DNA of 53,100 bases from Clostridia bacterium (lineage in GTDB: Bacteria > Bacillota > Clostridia > Oscillospirales > SIG627): contig JAFQMA010000021.1 in assembly GCA_017414535.1 (NCBI GenBank), forward strand, positions 1-53,100, in the 5' to 3' direction. Positions 16,449 to 26,920 of the stretch are shown here, in pieces. Position 1 is the first letter of the stretch, and each line of letters begins with the position of its first letter. The notes beneath the pieces are model-generated. The model ran no database searches and was not told the DNA's origin. It was given only the letters and a program-made list of their open reading frames with translations. A program made the translations under genes and the position numbers.

Positions 16449-17630
16449 TTATTTTTTTCTGAAGGGACGGTTTCCCTCGTGGCTTCGATGGGAGACTTCT
16501 CTTTGGCCGGGAGCCTTGTAGAACTGATAATAAAAGCATTTGAGCATACCGTTATAGAGCTTGCGCACGTTATCGGCACGGCGGTTAAAATACCGCTGAA
16601 ACTGGTCGTCCGCGCAGATGACGTAGATCTGCCAGCGATCCAGATTTTTCCAATGACCGCCCATGGCACTGTAAAGCTCCCGCGCCTTATCAAGGGTCTC
16701 CATACGCTCACCGTAGGGGGGATTGCACACCACGGTGCCGCGACGGCCGTGGGTCTCAATGCCGAGGGCATTCTTTGGAAAAAAGCGAATATGCTCCTCT
16801 ACGCCTGCGGAGGCGGCATTGGCGCGTGCCATATCCACCATGGCAGGATCGATATCGGTGGCAAAGGCCTCAAAGGCACTCTTTTTCATCAGGTCTCTTG
16901 CCTCTTCCCTCGCCTCTTTCCAAATAGATTCGGGAAGATCGAGAAAATCCTCAGCCAAAAAGGAGCGGAAGGAGCCGGGTGCCACGTTATCCATCATAAG
17001 GCAAGCCTCAATGGGAATGGTTCCGCTTCCGCAAAAGGGATCCCAAAAGAGGACGTCCTCACGAGGGCGGGCAATGCGGCAGAGAGCCGCTGCCAAGGTC
17101 TCGCGAATGGGAGCGGGGCCTGTCTGCTTTCGGTAGCCGCGCTTATAGAGAGCATCACCCGAGGTATCGATCAAAAGAGTTGCCCGGTCGTTCAGCACGA
17201 AAAACTCGATCTGCACGCGGGCGGCCTCCTCACGAAACCAGGAGATACCGTACTCCTCACCGAGTCGGGAAACCACCGCCTTCTTGACAATGCTTTGCAT
17301 ATCGGGAATGCTTTTCAGGGCACTTCTGACGCTGTGCCCCTTGACGGGAAAAGCGTCGTCAGGCCCGATCCAGCGCTCCCAAGGAAGGTTTTTTGTGCCT
17401 TGAAACAGCTCCTCAAAGCTCGTAGCCGTAAAGGACCCCATTTTGATAAACACGCGCTCTGCAAAGCGTAGCCAGAGATTGGCACGGGCAATAGCGGAAA
17501 GAGGACCGCGGAAGGTGACTCTTCCGTCCTGCGTTTCCACGCGCTCGTAGCCCAAGGCATCGATCTCCTCTCCTACGAATTTTTCCAATCCGAACAGACA
17601 GGTGGCGCAAAGCTCGATCATTTCTTCCAT
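16449..17630 (-). CDS. THUMP-domain SAM-dependent RNA methyltransferase (RlmL/YpsC type)
   Basis: Putative 23S rRNA guanine-N2 methyltransferase, 393 residues. An N-terminal ferredoxin-like/THUMP RNA-binding region (about 1-160) precedes a Rossmann methyltransferase with the SAM loop DPFCGSGTIPIEA (197-209) and the catalytic NPPYGER (303-309), the N2-guanine signature. Family members act on the large-subunit rRNA; the exact position is not deducible here. The ATG at 17630 has AAGGAG, which overlaps the tgt stop region, so translation is coupled to tgt. It is the last gene of a three-gene operon. Confidence 0.88.
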   Translation of the reverse strand: MEEMIELCATCLFGLEKFVGEEIDALGYERVETQDGRVTFRGPLSAIARANLWLRFAERVFIKMGSFTATSFEELFQGTKNLPWERWIGPDDAFPVKGHSVRSALKSIPDMQSIVKKAVVSRLGEEYGISWFREEAARVQIEFFVLNDRATLLIDTSGDALYKRGYRKQTGPAPIRETLAAALCRIARPREDVLFWDPFCGSGTIPIEACLMMDNVAPGSFRSFLAEDFLDLPESIWKEAREEARDLMKKSAFEAFATDIDPAMVDMARANAASAGVEEHIRFFPKNALGIETHGRRGTVVCNPPYGERMETLDKARELYSAMGGHWKNLDRWQIYVICADDQFQRYFNRRADNVRKLYNGMLKCFYYQFYKAPGQREVSHRSHEGNRPFRKK

Positions 17631-17639
17631 AGAAGCTCC

Positions 17640-19494
<1,855 letters not shown>

Positions 19495-19515
19495 AGGGTG
19501 CTCCGAAACAAACAG

Positions 19516-19544
19516 TTGTAATTGCAAAAGCTTTATGTTATAAT
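19516..19544 (+). promoter_or_regulatory. Promoter for dnaE
   Basis: TTGTAA (19516-19521), 17 bases, TATAAT (19539-19544), about 90 bases before the dnaE start codon. Confidence 0.7.
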
Positions 19545-19595
19545 AAAAACGTTTTATAAAGATCTCAGTAGCGTTGTTTTACTCTACAAGGTGCT

Positions 19596-19624
19596 ATTAT
19601 AGTACAAAAAATCCATTCTGTCAA
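19596..19624 (-). promoter_or_regulatory. Promoter for the thioesterase-tgt operon
   Basis: Perfect leftward consensus TTGACA (19619-19624), 17 bases, TATAAT (19596-19601). It lies inside the dnaE leader, ten bases before the dnaE ATG, and faces the dnaE promoter. Confidence 0.85.
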
Positions 19625-19633
19625 AGGATCCTT

Positions 19634-22600
19634 ATGGAAAAGACCGATTTCGTTCACCTTCATCTGCATACGGAATACTCTCTTCTGGACGGTGCGTGTC
19701 GCATCGACCGTGTCTTCCGTCGCGCAAAGGAATTGGGACAGACCTCTCTTGCCATGACCGATCACGGCGTCATGTACGGCGCGGTTGCCTTTTATAACGC
19801 CGCAAAGGCCGAAGGGATCCATCCCATTATCGGCTGTGAGGTATACGTTTCTCCGAGGGAGATGACGAGCAAGGATCCAAACGCCGACCGGGAGTATTAC
19901 CACCTCGTTCTGCTTTGCGAGAATAACACAGGCTATCAAAACCTGATCCGTATGGTCTCCCTTTCCTTTACCGAGGGCTTTTATCAGAAGCCGAGGGTGG
20001 ATCTGGCTCTTTTGAAAAAGCATCAGGAGGGGCTGATTGCCCTCAGCGCCTGTCTTGCGGGAAAGATCCCGAGGCTGATCCTGGCAGGCGATATAGCAGG
20101 AGCCGAGGCACACGCGCTGGAGCTGCAAGGTATTTTCGGCAAGGGCAATTTCTATCTTGAGATGCAGGATCACGGCATTCCCGATCAGTTGAAGGTGAAT
20201 GCCGCCATCAGACAGATCGCAAAAAAAACGGGCATCGGACTTGTGGCCACCAACGACGTGCATTACGTCACGAAGGACGATTCCAAAAGTCACGACGCAC
20301 TGCTTTGCATTCAAACGGGTAAGACCCTGGCAGATGCGGATCGCATGCGCTTTGAGACGGAGGAATTTTATTTAAAAAGCGGCCGGGAGATGGCTCTCCT
20401 CTTTCCTCACGATCCCGAGGCGCTGGAAAACACCGTACGCATAGCCGAGCGCTGCCGCATGGAATTTGACTTTACCTCCGCGCACCTGCCCCATTTTAAA
20501 AACGATCTGGGGCTGGAAAGTCCTGCGTATCTGCGCAAGGCCGCCTACGAGGGACTGGAGAAGCGCATTGCCGAAAACGGCATCACGGATCGCGAAAACT
20601 ACGAAAAGAGGCTTGACTACGAGCTGGGAATCGTTGAGAGCATGGGCTTCTGCGATTATTTTCTCATTGTAAGCGATTTCGTATCCTTTGCCAAAAGAAG
20701 CGGTATTTACGTAGGTCCGGGCCGTGGTAGCGGTGCGGGCAGTCTTGCGGCATGGTGCCTTGACATTACGGAGCTTGATCCCATTCGCTACGGCCTCATC
20801 TTCGAGCGCTTTCTCAATCCGGAGCGCGTATCCATGCCCGACTTTGATATTGACTTCTGCAAGGAGCGCCGCGGTGAGGTGATCGCATACGTTGCGGAGA
20901 AATACGGTGCGGAGCACGTAGCGCAGATCGTGACCTTCAGCACCATGGCCGCCCGCGCTGTAGTGCGCGACGTGGGACGCGTTATGGGACTGCCTTACGC
21001 AGAGGTAGATAAGATCACAAAGCTCATTCCCCGCTTTTTGGACATAACGCTGGAAAAGGCCCTGCAGGATGACAATGTCCTGCGGGACATGTGCGCCCAA
21101 AGTCCTGCCAAGGAGCTGATGGAAACGGCCATGGCCTTGGAGGGCATGCCCCGAAACGCCTCCATTCACGCGGCAGGCGTGGTGCTGACGGACAGGCCTG
21201 TGGACGATTACGTGCCCTTGGCGGTAAACACGGGTGTCAAAGTGACTCAATACACCATGAACGAGATCGCCGATCTGGGCCTTTTGAAGATCGATTTTCT
21301 CGGACTTCGCTATTTGACCATTTTACGCGATGCCGTGGAGCAGGTAAAAAAGAAGCTCCCCGATTTTGATATTCACAATATTCCGGAGGATGACCGGGAG
21401 ACCTTCCGCATGATCTCACGGGGTGACACGGCGGGCATTTTCCAGATCGAATCCTCCGGTATGCGCGGACTGATGCTGCAAATGAAGCCGCGTAGCATTG
21501 AGGATATTACTGCGGGCATCGCCCTGTTCCGCCCCGGCCCCATGGACTCCATTCCCCGCTTTTTGGAATGCCGCGACAAGGGCACCGTAGAGCGGGAAAC
21601 TCCCGCCCTCACCGAGATCCTGCGGAACACGGCGGGATGCATCGTTTATCAGGAACAGGTCATGGAGATCTTTCGCTCGCTGGCAGGCTACTCCTTCGGA
21701 CGGGCAGACATCGTGCGCCGCGCCATGAGCAAGAAAAAGCAGGACGTGATGGATCGGGAGCGCACGGTCTTCCTTTACGGAGCCAAGGGCAAGGACGGTA
21801 CCGTGGAATGTGAGGGAGCCGTAGCGCGGGGGCTTTCTCCCGAGGTTGCAAACAAGATCTTTGACGAGATGGCGGATTTTGCCAAGTATGCCTTTAACAA
21901 ATCTCACGCCGCCGCTTACGCTCTCTTAAGCTATCGCACGGCTTATTTAAAATGCAAATTTCCCAAGGAATACATGGCGGCCATTCTGACCAGCCAGCTG
22001 GACAGTGATAAATACGCCTACTACTTCTCCGAATGTCAGAAAATGGGCATTGCCATTCTTCCGCCCGACGTCAACGAAAGCGAATTATCCTTCTCGGTTC
22101 GCGGCAACGATCTGCGCTTTGGCCTTGTGGGCATCAAAAACGTAGGTGAGGGGCTCATCCATCACATCTTTGAGGAGAGACGGAAGGAACGATTCACTTC
22201 TCTAAAGGACTTTATCGTTCGTCTGCGCCCCCATGGGCTGAATCGCAAGGCGGTAGAAAGCTTGATCCTTGCAGGTGCCATGGATTGCTTCGGCGTTTAT
22301 CGCGCGCGTCTCTGCGCCGCGGCGGAGCAACTGCTTGCAGAGGCAGGGCTCGCTCAACGAACCACCATGCCCGGGCAAATGAGTCTCTTTGACGCCCCCG
22401 GCGCCATTGCGGCACCGCAGGAAGAGGAAGACTATCCCGATCTACCGGAATTCTCCCTCATGGAAAAGCTTCGTGCCGAGAAGGCGGTATGCGGCGTGTA
22501 TCTGTCGGGGCATCCCTTGGCCGATAAGCGGGAAACGGCGGAACGGCTCGGTGCCGTAGAGCTTCTTCACCTGCAGACGGAGAGTGAGAGATTTTCGGAG

Positions 22601-23140
22601 GGAGATGCAGTAACTCTGCTTTGTCTCGTTTCAAATCTTACCCTAAAGCAGATCCGAAACGGCAGTAAAATGGCCTTTTTACAGTGTGAAGATACCACGG
22701 GCACCTGCGAGGTCATCGTCTTCCCTAAGGTACTGGAGCGCTATCGCACCGTGCTGGGAGAGGGACAGATCCTTTGTATCAAGGGACAGGTAAGCCTGAA
22801 GGACGAGGACGTCAAGATCCTGGCGCAGGCAATTTTGACCTACGAGGAAGCATTAAAAGCCGTCCCCGATGTAAAAACTGTGGGTAAAGAATCGAAAAAA
22901 AGCCCGAATTTACAAAGCGTTTCCAAAATTTTCTTGCGTTTGGAGAAAAAAGGGAGTAAAATAGAGAGTAGAGCCATCGCACTTTTAAAGATCTTTCCCG
23001 GAAGCGTTCCCGTTTTCTTTTATTACAAGGATACGGAAAAGCTCTTCCGCGCAGAGGGTCTTTCCGCCACCCTGTCCCCTGCGGTCTACAAAGAGCTTTG
23101 CGACCTTTTAGGGCAAGAAAACGTGGGGCTAAAGGAATAA
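19634..23140 (+). CDS. dnaE: DNA polymerase III alpha subunit (DnaE)
   Basis: Replicative DNA polymerase subunit of 1168 residues. The N-terminal PHP domain begins FVHLHLHTEYSLLDG, the palm carries the catalytic MPDFDIDFC (Asp403, Asp405), and the C-terminal part includes an OB-fold region (LKQIRNGSKMAFLQCEDTTG). The length and the PHP-first order fit DnaE rather than the low-GC Gram-positive PolC, which has an embedded exonuclease. The ATG at 19634 has AAGGA before it; twenty further in-frame codons upstream lack a ribosome site and overlap the opposing promoter. A PBP gene follows 34 bases later, probably in the same transcript. Confidence 0.96.
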   Translation: MEKTDFVHLHLHTEYSLLDGACRIDRVFRRAKELGQTSLAMTDHGVMYGAVAFYNAAKAEGIHPIIGCEVYVSPREMTSKDPNADREYYHLVLLCENNTGYQNLIRMVSLSFTEGFYQKPRVDLALLKKHQEGLIALSACLAGKIPRLILAGDIAGAEAHALELQGIFGKGNFYLEMQDHGIPDQLKVNAAIRQIAKKTGIGLVATNDVHYVTKDDSKSHDALLCIQTGKTLADADRMRFETEEFYLKSGREMALLFPHDPEALENTVRIAERCRMEFDFTSAHLPHFKNDLGLESPAYLRKAAYEGLEKRIAENGITDRENYEKRLDYELGIVESMGFCDYFLIVSDFVSFAKRSGIYVGPGRGSGAGSLAAWCLDITELDPIRYGLIFERFLNPERVSMPDFDIDFCKERRGEVIAYVAEKYGAEHVAQIVTFSTMAARAVVRDVGRVMGLPYAEVDKITKLIPRFLDITLEKALQDDNVLRDMCAQSPAKELMETAMALEGMPRNASIHAAGVVLTDRPVDDYVPLAVNTGVKVTQYTMNEIADLGLLKIDFLGLRYLTILRDAVEQVKKKLPDFDIHNIPEDDRETFRMISRGDTAGIFQIESSGMRGLMLQMKPRSIEDITAGIALFRPGPMDSIPRFLECRDKGTVERETPALTEILRNTAGCIVYQEQVMEIFRSLAGYSFGRADIVRRAMSKKKQDVMDRERTVFLYGAKGKDGTVECEGAVARGLSPEVANKIFDEMADFAKYAFNKSHAAAYALLSYRTAYLKCKFPKEYMAAILTSQLDSDKYAYYFSECQKMGIAILPPDVNESELSFSVRGNDLRFGLVGIKNVGEGLIHHIFEERRKERFTSLKDFIVRLRPHGLNRKAVESLILAGAMDCFGVYRARLCAAAEQLLAEAGLAQRTTMPGQMSLFDAPGAIAAPQEEEDYPDLPEFSLMEKLRAEKAVCGVYLSGHPLADKRETAERLGAVELLHLQTESERFSEGDAVTLLCLVSNLTLKQIRNGSKMAFLQCEDTTGTCEVIVFPKVLERYRTVLGEGQILCIKGQVSLKDEDVKILAQAILTYEEALKAVPDVKTVGKESKKSPNLQSVSKIFLRLEKKGSKIESRAIALLKIFPGSVPVFFYYKDTEKLFRAEGLSATLSPAVYKELCDLLGQENVGLKE

Positions 23141-23174
23141 TACAGTTTTTCCACACCGATTTTAAGGAGAAAAG

Positions 23175-25763
23175 ATGGAACAAAACGAAAAGAAAAAAAC
23201 GCCTCCGACCGCCGTTGAAAAGCCTGCGCAGAAAAAGGCTCCTGCGGTAAAGTCGGCTAAGAGCGCAAATCAGAAGAAGGAGCTGCCTGCCGACAAAAAA
23301 TCGGGCGGTGCGGGTGAAACCCTGGCTCACGTCGGTCTGACCTTGGGAAAATCCGCAGGCAAGATCGCCACTTGGGCACTGAATATTCTTCTGACCCTTC
23401 TTTTGATCGGCATCATCACGGGCTCTGCCATGGCCTGTGCGCTGGTCGTCTATATCAAAAACTACGTAGATCCGATTTATGATATCGAGCATTTGAAATA
23501 TGACTCCAGCCTGACCACCACGCTTTACTATGAGACCACCGCCGCCGACGGCACAAGCACCTGGGTCGAGTGGGAGGACGAGCGCATCCACGGCACGGAA
23601 AACCGTATGTGGGTATCCTACGAGGAAATGCCCGAGGATCTGATCAATGCCTTCGTCTCCATTGAGGATAAGCGTTTTTTCACCCACAAGGGTATTGATA
23701 TTCGCCGTACCACAGGTGCCGTTCTCGGCTTTTTAAGCGGCAACGATTCCTACGGCGGCTCCACCATCACCCAGCAGCTGATCAAAAACGTAACGGGTGA
23801 GGATGACGTGACCATTCAACGTAAGATTCAGGAGATCCTGCGTGCCATGAATCTGGAGAGCAAGCGAAGCAAGGCAGAGATCCTTGAAATGTATCTCAAT
23901 ACCATCTACCTTGCCAAGGGCTGCTACGGCGTTTCCGCCGCGGCACACGAATATTTCGGAAAGTCCGTTTCGGAATTGACGCTGGTAGAATGCGCCTCCC
24001 TCGCCTCCATTCCCCAGAACCCCACCAAGTGGAACCCCGTGTCCAACCCCGAGCTGAATGCGGAACGGCGCTGGACGGTGCTGGAGGAGATGTATAAGAA
24101 CACGGATATCGATAAGACCTACACCTTAGAGGAGATCCGTGCGGCGCAGGAGGAGGAGCTCGTTTTGGTACAAGGCTCCGGCGACGTCAGCGAGGGCGCG
24201 GTCCACAGCTGGTTCGTGGACACGCTCATTTACGACGTCATAGAGGATCTGCAGGCCACCTACAACTACGACGAGCAGACCGCAAAGAACCTGCTTTACA
24301 GCGGCGGTCTTGCCATTTATACCACCATCGACCGCGACATTCAGGCAAAGCTTGACGCCGTTTATGCGGACAACACCCTCTTCCCCTCTCACGGTACTGG
24401 CGTACAGGTGGAATCCGCCATGACCATTATCGATCAATCCAACGGCGAGATCGTCGCCATCGTGGGCGGACGCGGAGCAAAGGATACGCCCTTGGGCTTC
24501 AACCGTGCCACACAAGCCAAGCGACAACCCGGTTCCTCCATTAAGCCACTGAGTGCCTATGCGCAGGCCATTGAGAAGGGCCTGATCAATTATTCCAGCG
24601 TATTGGACGACTCACCCTTCCGCACGAACGTGGAAGAGCAGAGCACCTGGCCCAACAACTGGAACAACATTTACGACGGTCTTACTGCAGTCACCTACGC
24701 CGTGCGCGATTCCAAGAACACCATTGCCGTAAAGGTGGTGGATCTTCTGGGAACCAGAACCGTTTACGACTTCCTGACACAGAAATTCCGCCTTTCCACC
24801 TTGGTCGCATCCGACATGGACTATGCGCCTTTGGCTCTGGGCGGTTTTACCGAGGGCGTGAACACCCGCGACATGGCAGCGGCCTACGCCTCCATTGCCA
24901 ACAACGGCGTTTACAATAAGCCCAAGACCTATACCAAGGTTTACGATTCTACGGGTGCCGTTCTGCTGGATAGCACCAACGCCACTCAGGAGGTCATTCT
25001 CAGCGAGGATACCTGCGCCGTCATGACCAAGCTCCTGCAGGAGGTCGTAACCTCCGGTACCGGTACCGCCGTCACTCTCCGCCACAAGGTGGACGTGGCC
25101 GGTAAGACCGGTACGACCCAGAACGATAACGACCTTTACTTCTGCGGCTATACCCCCTATTACACGGCGGCCTGCTGGGTGGGCTACGACATTCCCAAGG
25201 CACTGCACAACTTTACCTCCGGCCAGCGCTCCGTAGCTGCCGCCACATACATCTGGAACGAGGTCATGACCCGCATTCACGAGCCCATCGTGGCCGCAGG
25301 AAACGTACAGCGCTTTACGGACGGCTTGACCAAGAACCTGATCACTCGTACCTTCTGTAAGGATTCCGGCCTTCTTGCCGGTCCCTACTGTGCACAGGAT
25401 CCGCGCGGCAACCGCACCGCAACGGGCTTTTACACCTATTCCAACGTGCCCGTAGCGACCTGCGACAAGCATGTGCTCGTGGATTACTGCACCGAAACGA
25501 ACTGCGTAGCAGGTCCCGGATGCAAGAGCACCAAGAAGGTAGCACTGGTAGAGATCACCAGATCCTTCGCTTTGAACGTAGTGGTGGGAGATTCCCAGTA
25601 TACCTATCAGCCCCTGTCTCCCGGAGCAAAGTATTCCAAGAACCTTTACGACTCCTTCTACCTTGGCAATTACGCAGGAACGGGAACCTATCCCGGCTAC
25701 ACCCGCACGGATAGACAGGCCAACGCCTTCTGTGCCAAGCACAATCCGGAGCTTTGCCAGTGA
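23175..25763 (+). CDS. Class A penicillin-binding protein (PBP1A-like)
   Basis: Bifunctional peptidoglycan glycosyltransferase-transpeptidase, 862 residues. A Lys-rich cytoplasmic tail (1-45) is followed by one membrane segment (about 66-95). The GT51 domain carries the catalytic Glu164 in EDKRFFTHKGID and GGSTITQQ (194-201). The transpeptidase domain has the active-site serine in PGSSIKP (Ser454, Lys457) and the KTGTT box (644-648). The C-terminal ~100 residues hold several cysteines (ACDKHVLVDYCTETNC-like) outside the catalytic folds. AAGGAG precedes the ATG. The stop overlaps the tadA start (TGATG). Confidence 0.94.
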   Translation: MEQNEKKKTPPTAVEKPAQKKAPAVKSAKSANQKKELPADKKSGGAGETLAHVGLTLGKSAGKIATWALNILLTLLLIGIITGSAMACALVVYIKNYVDPIYDIEHLKYDSSLTTTLYYETTAADGTSTWVEWEDERIHGTENRMWVSYEEMPEDLINAFVSIEDKRFFTHKGIDIRRTTGAVLGFLSGNDSYGGSTITQQLIKNVTGEDDVTIQRKIQEILRAMNLESKRSKAEILEMYLNTIYLAKGCYGVSAAAHEYFGKSVSELTLVECASLASIPQNPTKWNPVSNPELNAERRWTVLEEMYKNTDIDKTYTLEEIRAAQEEELVLVQGSGDVSEGAVHSWFVDTLIYDVIEDLQATYNYDEQTAKNLLYSGGLAIYTTIDRDIQAKLDAVYADNTLFPSHGTGVQVESAMTIIDQSNGEIVAIVGGRGAKDTPLGFNRATQAKRQPGSSIKPLSAYAQAIEKGLINYSSVLDDSPFRTNVEEQSTWPNNWNNIYDGLTAVTYAVRDSKNTIAVKVVDLLGTRTVYDFLTQKFRLSTLVASDMDYAPLALGGFTEGVNTRDMAAAYASIANNGVYNKPKTYTKVYDSTGAVLLDSTNATQEVILSEDTCAVMTKLLQEVVTSGTGTAVTLRHKVDVAGKTGTTQNDNDLYFCGYTPYYTAACWVGYDIPKALHNFTSGQRSVAAATYIWNEVMTRIHEPIVAAGNVQRFTDGLTKNLITRTFCKDSGLLAGPYCAQDPRGNRTATGFYTYSNVPVATCDKHVLVDYCTETNCVAGPGCKSTKKVALVEITRSFALNVVVGDSQYTYQPLSPGAKYSKNLYDSFYLGNYAGTGTYPGYTRTDRQANAFCAKHNPELCQ

Positions 25764-26218
25764 TGGACGAGCATCAGCGCTTTATGCTGGCCGCACTCCG
25801 TGAGGCCGAAAAGGCCGCCGCGGAGGGGGAGGTTCCCATCGGCTGTGTGATCGTAAAAGACGGAAGGATCATATCCCGCGGAAGAAATGCCCGAGAGAGA
25901 AAAAGGAACGCCCTTCTCCACGCAGAGACGGTGGCCATCGATAAGGCATGCCGAAAGCTGGGCGGCTGGCGCTTGTGGCAATGTGATCTGTACGTTACTT
26001 TGGAGCCCTGCCCCATGTGCACGGGCGCTATCATCAATGCGCGTATTCCGCGCGTATTTATCGGGGCTCACGATCCCAAGGCAGGCGCCATGGGAAGCGT
26101 GGTCGCCCTGCAGGATCTTCCCTTTAACCATAAGCCCGAGGTCACCTTCGGGATCATGGAAGAAGAGTCAAGCGAAATGCTGAAAGGCTTTTTCCGAACT
26201 CTTCGCGCAAAAAAATAA
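25763..26218 (+). CDS. tadA: tRNA-specific adenosine deaminase
   Basis: Zinc deaminase making inosine at position 34 of tRNA-Arg(ACG). The 151-residue protein has the zinc and proton-shuttle motif HAE (His53, Glu55) and PCPMC (Cys83, Cys86). I chose the ATG at 25763, whose A is the last base of the upstream PBP stop codon; this is standard TGATG coupling and gives the family N-terminus (MDEHQRFMLAALREAEKA). It closes the dnaE-PBP-tadA gene run, right before the THF riboswitch. Confidence 0.94.
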   Translation: MDEHQRFMLAALREAEKAAAEGEVPIGCVIVKDGRIISRGRNARERKRNALLHAETVAIDKACRKLGGWRLWQCDLYVTLEPCPMCTGAIINARIPRVFIGAHDPKAGAMGSVVALQDLPFNHKPEVTFGIMEEESSEMLKGFFRTLRAKK

Positions 26219-26221
26219 ACA

Positions 26222-26317
26222 GAGTAGGATCTTAAGCGTTAAGTGCCCTTGAAACGGGGAGTTGTTCGGGGGACGAAAAGGTGCAATCCTTGCGGTTTAG
26301 GATCCGCATCCCGCTGC
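26222..26317 (+). ncRNA. Tetrahydrofolate (THF) riboswitch aptamer
   Basis: The leader of folT contains the conserved THF-aptamer blocks: GAGTAGGATC, then GCGTTAAGTG, later GGTGCAATCCTTGCGG and finally GGATCCGCATCCCGCT. The two GGATC-containing segments can pair as the long-range helix and the GTTAAGTG and CCGCATCC blocks are the ligand-contact core known from folT-associated riboswitches of Bacillota. It sits between tadA and folT, exactly where the family is expected. No separate promoter is evident, so it may be carried on the dnaE-operon transcript or use a promoter inside tadA. Confidence 0.9.
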
Positions 26318-26324
26318 CGAAAAA

Positions 26325-26373
26325 GGAAAAGCCTCCTTTTCCGGTAACCCTACGGGGAAACGGGAAAAGGAGG
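26325..26373 (+). promoter_or_regulatory. Expression platform with competing helices over the folT ribosome site
   Basis: GGAAAAG (26325-26331) can pair with CTTTTCC (26336-26342). The same segment extended, CCTCCTTTTCC (26332-26342), is perfectly complementary to GGAAAAGGAGG (26363-26373), which contains the folT Shine-Dalgarno sequence. The two pairings are mutually exclusive. This suggests translational control, with ligand binding favouring the sequestered form; the direction of switching is inferred. Confidence 0.75.
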
Positions 26374-26380
26374 TATTTCT

Positions 26381-26920
26381 ATGAAAAAAAAGGCTAGCAC
26401 ATCCATTCGCACACTCACCTGCTCCGCTCTTTTGGCCGCGGCCAGCATCGTCATCGGAATTTTGTGTAAGAATTACTTGAATTTCGGAAACGGACTGTTT
26501 CGCATCACCTTTGAGAATTTTCCCATTCTTCTGTCGGGCATTCTCTTTGGACCTATGGCAGGAGCGGGCGTTGGAGCGGTGGCGGATATCGTCAGCTATA
26601 TCCTATCTACCCAAAGCTTTGCCATTTCCCCCTTGGTGACTCTCGGGGCGGCGGCAGTGGGCCTCTTCTCGGGCCTTGTTTCTCGCTACGTATTCAAAAA
26701 ATGGAACGGAAAAAAGCTGGTGTTTTCAGCTTTGGCAGGGCATCTGGCAGGCTCCATCCTCATCAAATCCCCTGCCCTGTTCATCTATTACGGCTGGGCG
26801 GTGCTGGTGCGCATTCCTCTGTACGGCGTGATCGCGCTGCTTGAGATCCTTTTGCTTTTGGCATTAAATAAAAAGAAGGTCTTTCACAGAATCATAAATA
26901 TCCGGAGGGAAAATCAATGA
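26381..26920 (+). CDS. folT: Folate ECF transporter S component
   Basis: Substrate-binding membrane subunit of an energy-coupling-factor folate transporter, 179 residues with about six helices. The pattern FRITFENFPILLSGILFGPMAG (given here as its start FRITFENFPILL and GPMAGAGVGAVADI) is typical of FolT S components. It needs the shared EcfA/A'/T energising module, not in this window. A THF riboswitch controls it, and folC overlaps its stop by four bases, which together make folate uptake the confident assignment. Confidence 0.93.
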   Translation: MKKKASTSIRTLTCSALLAAASIVIGILCKNYLNFGNGLFRITFENFPILLSGILFGPMAGAGVGAVADIVSYILSTQSFAISPLVTLGAAAVGLFSGLVSRYVFKKWNGKKLVFSALAGHLAGSILIKSPALFIYYGWAVLVRIPLYGVIALLEILLLLALNKKKVFHRIINIRRENQ

